Source: Eurosta solidaginis
Taxonomy: Eukaryota; Arthropoda; Insecta; Diptera; Tephritidae
Length of the DNA: 64,000 bases
Reading direction: 5' to 3'
Assembly: GCF_040869045.1 (NCBI RefSeq)
Contig: NC_090319.1
Coordinates: forward strand, 373,751,601 to 373,815,600
This document shows, piece by piece, positions 57,706 to 64,000 of the stretch; the first letter of the stretch is position 1, and every line of letters begins with the position of its first letter. The notes under the pieces were generated by a model, which did not search any database, was not told the DNA's origin, and saw only the letters and a list, made by a program, of their open reading frames with translations. The position numbers and the translations under genes were made by a program.

Positions 57706-58250
57706 TGGGCTACGCCATGCCAAGTCCGGGTGTGTGGTATAACCGTGGCGGTAGCAGACTTGCTCCTTTTATTTTTTACTTTTAATAAATTATGTTAATT
57801 TCATAAAAAAAATACGATTTTTTAAAATAAATTACATTTACTTCGACGATACTATTCAAGTTTCCTTGTAATTGTAACTTTTACATATGTACATAATAGT
57901 TTGCTGTATTTTTCAAATCTCATTGCAACTGATTATATAGTATAAAGATACTATCTCAAATTTTGATTTGGGATTTATTTCATTTTTTTGGGACTTATTT
58001 CATTTGGGAGTTATTTCATTTTTTTTTTTTTTGGACTTGTGGTTTCATTATGAAATAACTGGCAAATATTGGGAGTTATTTCATTTCCTTCTTTGGGAGA
58101 TATTATTTTATTTATTAAAGTTGTGAGTTATTTCATTTTTATTGGAACTTATTTCATTGGGAGTTATTTCACTGCACCGTTTACATATGATGAATTTCAT
58201 ATCAAAACCGATATGCGTTGAACCCGACCGCCCTACAAAAATCGCGAGTA

Positions 58251-58594
58251 CCCTGCAAAAATCGTTGGATCATGTGGTCCACTGAAGTACTTGCCATTGT
58301 ACTCCACTGTAATGCAGCAATGGACCAACTCATATTTCTACACGAACATATTGTAAGACGATCATTGCTCGTTTTTAACGATTGTAATCACTACACGATT
58401 TTTATTGGACTGTGGGTACTCCATGGATTAGTCTGATGTAATGCGGAGCTGGAGTATATGGTCCCGTCCTAGGACATCGCAATGTTAATTGGACCATTTT
58501 TTTGTATGAATTGTGGTTAATTTTGGAGCACTCGCTCGGTCCATAGCGAGTACTCCATACATGCATGCATGGAGTACTAGCGATTTTTGCAGGG
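58251..58594. mobile_element. MITE with CCCTGCAAAAATCG termini and TA duplication
   Basis: CCCTGCAAAAATCG at 58251 is inverted at 58581-58594, with TA on both sides (58249-58250, 58595-58596), as for Tc1/mariner-type insertions. A partial terminus also occurs just upstream at about 58231. 344 bp, non-coding. Confidence 0.65.
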
Positions 58595-58879
58595 TATATT
58601 GATTTAACTAAATTGAATTGAATTGAATTGAAAAGTCTATTTAATATATATGTTGTTTTTTTTTTTAATTTTTAAGTAAATGCATCTTTTTATATTTTGA
58701 TATCATGGTGCTTTTGAGCTGTGATAACTACGGAATACTACTTGTAAAAAAGCTTCAAAGATCAAACATCTTTTTGTAATTCGAATAGATTAGAAAAAGA
58801 ATGGTATTATCTAATTTTTAAGTCACCCCCAAAATATGGACCTACCCTTGATAATAAAAAAAAAATTTTTTTTTCGATT

Positions 58880-59602
58880 TAATATACAATTTTGCCCACC
58901 ACATACTGTTGACTTTCGGAATGTTTGCTAACTTTGAGTGAAGATTCATCTAAAGGTATGAACGAATGGTAGCTTTGAGTTTCTGTAATAGTTTTAGCAG
59001 TTTTGTACCTTGCAAGTAGCTCTTCTTTTGTTTTGTTGTAGTCGTCAGCGTCTGCATAAGCGACTTCAATGGAGGTCTTATGAGTTTGTGAAGGCCACTG
59101 ATAAAGGTCTTTCGCCGTTTGAATTAGGTCTTTATTTGCCACGCTATAATTCCGAGCGCCTCTTTTTAATGTCCCACCTATACCATCACATGATGACTGA
59201 TTTTCCATGGCTGGTGGCGTAAAAGTGCCACTCAGCGAATATATCGAAATCAACTTTATGACATAAATTAATTAATTTGTATTTGCTTTTGTATTGTGCT
59301 CCTGCACCATCTGAACGTAGACAACTTTCGTAACTGAATTGCTTACATTGGTCTTAACAAAATTAATCATTTTTGAAATACACAAATGAACTGCTATGCT
59401 ATCATGGATATTACAGTCGGATATTATGGCAAAGGTTTTATGTATTAATTTTCCGTTATCTTTGTAATATACAACGTACGGATGTATTGTGGCTTGATTA
59501 TTATCCCAATGGTATTCTTTAAAGGCATCTTGTACAACAAACGCATAGTTTTCAGCGAAATCCATTTGAACTGGCTTTTCTCCTGGCAGCAATGCCATTT
59601 TT
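58880..59602 (-). pseudogene. Transposase-like gene, C-terminal part (DFAENY / SDGxxxQYK / AEWHF family)
   Basis: Minus strand from 59602: MALLPGEKPVQMDFAENYAF, then VVQDAFKEYHWDNNQATIHP, ISDCNIHDSIAVH, and, after a frameshift near 59330, SDGAGAQYKSKYKLINLC and DFDIFAEWHFYATSHGKS. After another shift comes SSCDGIGGTLKRGARN (59190), then a tail ending KHSESQQYVVGKIVY at 58879. The DFAENY, SDG and AEWHF acidic residues could form a DDE-type triad; this is inference. I recognise it as a family of uncharacterised arthropod proteins likely derived from a DNA transposon. Frameshifts make it non-functional. Its 5' part lies beyond the adjacent Helentron, at 62455-62640. Confidence 0.55.
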
Positions 59603-62440
59603 TATACTCAGTTGAGCAGAGCTCACAGAGTATATTAAGTTTGATTGGATAACGGTTGGTTGTACATATATAAAGGAATCGAGATAGATATAGACTTCCA
59701 TATATCAAAATAATCAGGATCGAAAAAAAATTTGATTGAGCCATGTCCGTCCGTCCGTCCGTCCGTCCGTCCGTCCGTCCGTTAACACGATAACTTGAGT
59801 AAATTTTGAGGTATCTTGACGAAATTTGGTATGTAGGTTCCTGAGCACTCATCTCAGATCGCTATTTAAAATGAACGATATCGGAGTATAACCATGCCCA
59901 CTTTTTCGATATCGAAAATTTTGAAAAACCGAAAAAGTGCGATAATTCATTACAAAAGACAGCTAAAGCGACGAAACTTGGTAGATGAGTTGAACTTATG
60001 ACGCAGAATAGAAAATTAGTAAAATTTTGGACAATGGGCGTAGCACCGCCCACTTTTAAAAGAAGGTAATTTAAAATTTTTGCAAGCTGTAATTTGGCAG
60101 TCGTTGAAGATATCATGATGGAATTTGGCAGGAACGTTACTTCTATTACTATATTTACGCTTAATAAAAATTAGCAAAATCGGAGAAGGACCCCGCCCAC
60201 TTTTAAAAAAAAATTTTTTTTAAAGTAAAATTTTAACAAAAAATTTAATATCTTTACAGTATATAAGTAAATTATGTCAACATTCAACTCCAGTAATGAT
60301 ATGGTGCAACAAAATACAAAAATAAAAGAAAAATTCAAAATGGGCGTGGCTCCGCCCTTTTTCATTTAATTTGTCTAGGATACTTTTAACGCCATAAGTC
60401 GAACAAAAATTAACCAATCCTTTTGAAATTTGGTAGGGGCACAGATTTTATGACACTAACTGTTTTCTGTGAAAATGGGCGAAATCGGTTGATGCCACGC
60501 CCAGTTTTTATACACAGTCGTCCATCTGTCCTTCCGCATGGCCGTTAACACGATAACTTGAGCAAAAATCGACATATCTTTAATGAACTTAGTTCACGTG
60601 CTTACTTGAACTCACTTTATCTTGGTATGAAAAATGAACGAAATCCGACTATGACCACGCCCACTTTTTCGATATCGAAAATTACGAAAAATGAAAAAAT
60701 GCCATAATTCTATACCAAATACGAAAAAAGGTATGAAACATGGTAAGGTAATTGGATTGTTTTATTGACGCGAAATATAACTTTAGAAAAAACTTTATAA
60801 AATGGTTGTGACACCTACCATATTAAGTAGAAGAAAATGAAAAGTTCTGCAGGGCGAATTAAAAAACCCTTAAAATCTTGGTAGGTATTACATATATAAA
60901 TAAATTAGCGGTATCCAACAGATGATGTTCTGGGTTACCCTGGTCCACATTTTGGTCGATATCTGGAAAACGCCTTCACACCACTCCCTTTTAAAACTCT
61001 CATTAATACCATTATTTGATACCCATATCGTACAAACTCATTCTAGAGTCACCCCTGGTCCACCTTTATGGCGATATCTCGAAACGGCGTCCACCTATGG
61101 AACTAAGGATTACTCCCTTTTAAAATACTCATTAACACCTTTCTTTTGATACCCATATTGTACAAACAAATTCTAGGGTCACCCCTGCTCCACCTTTATG
61201 GCGATATCTCGAAACGGCGTCCACCTATGGAACTAAGGATTACTCCCTTCTAAAATACTCATTAACACCTTTCTTTTGATACCCATATTGTACAAACAAA
61301 TTCTAGGGTCACCCCTGGTCCACCTTTATGGCGATATCTCGAAAATGCGACCACCTATACAACAACAACCACTCCCTTTCAAAACCCTCATTAATACCTT
61401 TAATTTGATACCCATATCGTACAAACATATTCTAGAGTCACCCCTGGTCCACCTTTATGGCGATATTTCGAAACGGCGTCCACCTATAGAACTAAGGCCC
61501 ACTCCCTTTTAAAATACTCATTAACACTTTTCGTTTGATGCCCATATTGTACAAACAAATTCTAGGGTCACCCTTGGTCCACCTTTATGGCGATATCTCG
61601 AAACGGCGTCCACCTATGGAACTGACGATTACTCCCTTTTAAAATACTCATTAACACCTTTCTTTTGATACCCATATTGTACAAACAAATTCTAGGGTCA
61701 CCCCTGGTCCACCTTTATGGCGATATCTCGAAACGGCGTCCACCTATGGAACTAACGATTACTCCCTTTTAAAATACTCATTAACACCTTTCATTTGATA
61801 CCCATATCGTACAAACGCGTTCTAGAGTCACCCCTGGTCCACCTTTATGGCGATATCTCGAAAAGGCGACCACCTATACAACAACCACCACTCCCTTTTA
61901 AAACCCTCATTAATACCTTTAATTTGATACCCATATCGTACAAACACATTCTAGAGTCACCCCTGGTCCACCTTTATGGCGATATTTCGAAACGGCATCC
62001 ACCTATAGAACTAAGGCCCACTCCCTTTTAAAATACTCATTAACACCTTTCTTTTGATACCCATATTGTACAAACAAATTCTAGGGTCACCTCTGGTCCA
62101 CCTTTGTGGCGATATCTCGAAACGGCGTCCACCTATGGAACTAAGGATTACTCTCTTTTAAAATACTCATTAACACCTTTCATTTGATACCCATATCGTA
62201 CAAACGCATTCTAGAGTCAACCCTGATCCACCTTTATGGCTATATCCCTAAATGGCGTTCACCTATAGAACTATGGCCCACTCCCTTATAAAATACTCTT
62301 TAATGCCTTTCATTTGATACACATTCCAGGGTTTCCCTCGGTTCATTTTCCTACATGGTTATTTTCCCTTATGTTGTCACCATAGCTCTCAACTGAGTAT
62401 GTAAAGTTCGGTTACACCCGAACTTAACCTTCCTTACTTG
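59603..62440 (+). mobile_element. Helentron/DINE-1-like element with about 11 satellite units
   Basis: Starts TATACTCAGTTGAGCAGAGC, (GTCC)n expanded to nine units at about 59745-59780, the body nearly identical to 19149-20430, satellite units 60930-62330, and hairpin GTTCGGTTACACCCGAAC with CTTCCTTACTTG at 62440. It interrupts the transposase-like pseudogene. An intact structure suggests recent movement. Confidence 0.8.
60930..62330 (+). repeat. 130-bp satellite array of the Helentron (about 11 units)
   Basis: Same monomers as 20449-24600 (A and B types), with A units only at about 61305 and 61825 and no regular higher-order order. Confidence 0.75.
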
Positions 62441-62454
62441 TTTTCACTTACGAA

Positions 62455-62640
62455 TCGGGACTGGCGCTTAGCTATGAAATGATGTAACACCAGTTTTTGA
62501 TATGTTCAACAAAATCATCAACAAATGTGTCTGTAGTAGCGGAAATGGTTCCTAGATTAAATCTGAGAGTAATGTTCCATTTTTCGTTTTATTATATTAA
62601 ATCTAAAAAAAAATGAAAAATTAAAAATGTTTTCCAGTGT
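62455..62640 (-). pseudogene. Transposase-like gene, 5' part separated by the Helentron
   Basis: Minus strand reads TDTFVDDFVEHIKNWCYI, a frameshift, then AKRQSRFVSE ending at the Helentron end. With the Helentron removed, this runs into MALLPGEKPVQMDFAEN at 59602, as expected for a pre-DFAENY helical segment of the same gene. Confidence 0.45.
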
Positions 62641-64000
62641 AATAAAAATTTTTGCAGTGTACATTTTGCAGCCGGAAAATACAGGAGTGGTCAAAAACCA
62701 GTAAAAGACTTAAACGGAAATCTTATTACTGAAAGCGAACAACAAATGAGTGTATGGGTGGAAAACTTCAAGAAAGTATTAAATAATCCTGTAGGTGAGG
62801 CGACCTTAAATTCCAACACTATTGCTGCAAACTACAACAGCCAACCCCACTTCAATGGGGTAAACAGCGCGCCCCCTACGAAAAATGAAATAATTTCAGC
62901 AATCAAGTCCTTAAAAAAGGGCAAGGCCCCAGGAACTGATGACATATATGCTGAGTACCTCATAACAGATCCAGATACCGCAGCTGAAACCTTACTTCCA
63001 ATCTTCCGTCAGGTATGGGAAGAAGAATCCTACCCTCGTCAGTGGAATGAAGGCATACTTGTAAAAGTCGCAAAAAAGGGAGATACCTCTGATTGTAACA
63101 ACTACAGAGGTATCACCTTACTCTCGATTCCTAGCAAAGTATTCTCCACGATCTTACTGTCCCGAATTCAAGAGGCGGTGTATGGAACTCTAAGAGAAGA
63201 GAGTTTGGCTTTAGACAAAACCGATCCTGTGTTGATCTAATAAATACCGTCCGAATCATTGTTGAACAATGCTGTGAATACAGAACATCAGCTTATTTAC
63301 TTTTTATCGACTTTAAAAAGGCTTTTGATAGTCTCGACAGGAAATATATTTGGGAAATACTACGAAAACGAGGGATGCCCAATAAAATAATCAACATTAT
63401 AAAGTCAATGTATGCCGAATTTAAGTGCCGGGTCAGTCACGATGGGCGCCTCTCAGAACCCTTCGAAATTAAAAGCGGGGTGCGACAGGGATGCATACTC
63501 TCGCCGCTCTTGTTTATCTTGGCATTAGACGAGATTATGAGGAACGCAGAAAATGGTGGACACGGTGTACAGTGGACGCCTTTCACTCAGCTAGGGGATC
63601 TAGAATATGCAGACGATGTCTGTCTGCTAAGCCACAGAAGTACTGAACTTCAACACAATTTAGAAGCTGTCAACACACATGCAAAGGAGGCCGGACTGAG
63701 CATCAATACAGCGAAAACCAAAGTCATAAGATGCGGCTATAGTATTTCATCAAGGCCATTGACGCTTACGGTTGACGAAAATGAAATCGAAGGTGTAGAG
63801 TCCGTTGTTTATCTTGGTAGTATTGTCTCAAATAAGAGCGGTGCAGATGAGGACGTTCAGTCTCGCATAAACAAAGCAAGAATGGTTTTTGGGCAACTGG
63901 CAAACGTGTGGAGGTCCAGCCAAATATCTTTAAAAACGAAGCTTCGACTGTTCAATTCGAATGCTAAATCAGTACTGTTTTATGCTTGCGAGACGTGGAA
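62640..64000 (+). pseudogene. Non-LTR retrotransposon reverse transcriptase, running off the window
   Basis: First frame: KPVKDLNGNLITESEQQMSV, then RT block KKGKAPGTDDIYAEYL, QWNEGILVKVAKKGDTSDCN and NYRGITLLSIPSKVFSTILL to a stop at 63238. A one-base loss near 63203 shifts the frame, which continues FRQNRSCVDLINTV, LLFIDFKKAFDSLDRKYIW, SGVRQGCILSPLLFILALDE, the active-site LEYADDVCLLSHR (63605-63640), then INTAKTKVIRCGY and VESVVYLGSIVSNKSGADED, and is still open at 64000. A LINE, possibly RTE/Proto2-like; clade uncertain. Apart from the shift it is well preserved. Confidence 0.8.

Larger units (their letters stand above)
56738..58178. mobile_element. TIR element with perfect 9-bp target duplication and repeated subterminal motif
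   Basis: Termini GGTGCAGTGAAATAACTCCC and its inverse at 58178, flanked on both sides by GTTTACATA (56729-56737 and 58179-58187). TGAAATAACTCCCAA-type motifs recur many times in both orientations near both ends. 1441 bp without a transposase. The 9-bp duplication suggests a Mutator-like (MULE) origin. It carries a nested retroinsertion (57536-57705). Confidence 0.8.

Overview
The window is AT-rich, repeat-saturated animal nuclear DNA, most likely from a higher fly (acalyptrate Diptera, tephritid-like). This rests on short fly-type introns, a P-element-type transposase, a sarcocystatin-like cystatin gene, and many copies of DINE-1/Helentron-like elements with (GTCC)n cores and CCACGCCCAC motifs. 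No tRNA, rRNA, CRISPR or prokaryotic feature was seen. Organism assignment is inference. Almost all apparent short ORFs lie inside repeats.

1-6.3 kb: a multi-exon gene of P-element/THAP9 type. Two THAP zinc-finger exons join in phase across a 1.16 kb intron. A 70-nt intron then restores frame into the transposase body, which is broken near 3450-3533. 6.3-9.05 kb: two short Helentron-like elements.

9.06-27.4 kb: a cystatin gene in three exons (9789-9854, 18969-19060, 27137-27326) that splice in phase to a 115-residue secreted protein. Its introns are filled with repeats: a LINE fragment, Helentrons, a PIF/Harbinger element, a paralogous decayed copy of the promoter and first exon, a 5.6 kb Helentron holding about 32 copies of a 130-bp satellite with pentameric higher-order structure, and an RTE-type LINE.

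27.4-43 kb: nested transposons. An unclassified TIR element carries a broken gene and a solo LTR, and has landed in a second Helentron-like family. A canonical Helitron sits at an exact A^T site inside a Helentron. There are also MITEs, a tRNA-derived SINE, satellite arrays and LINE RNase H remnants. 44.1-47.7 kb: a hAT element with a perfect 8-bp target duplication. 48.8-56.7 kb: RTE LINE, Helentron and I/LOA-like LINE fragments. 56.7-58.2 kb: a TIR element with a perfect 9-bp duplication, carrying a nested retroinsertion. 58.2-62.7 kb: a MITE, then a transposase-like gene split by a Helentron. 62.64-64 kb: a LINE reverse transcriptase running off the end.

The only locus that reads as a probably functional host gene is the cystatin; the P-type gene could be a decayed transposon or a former neogene. 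The rest is a record of layered transposition, readable because target duplications and internal empty-site comparisons survive.
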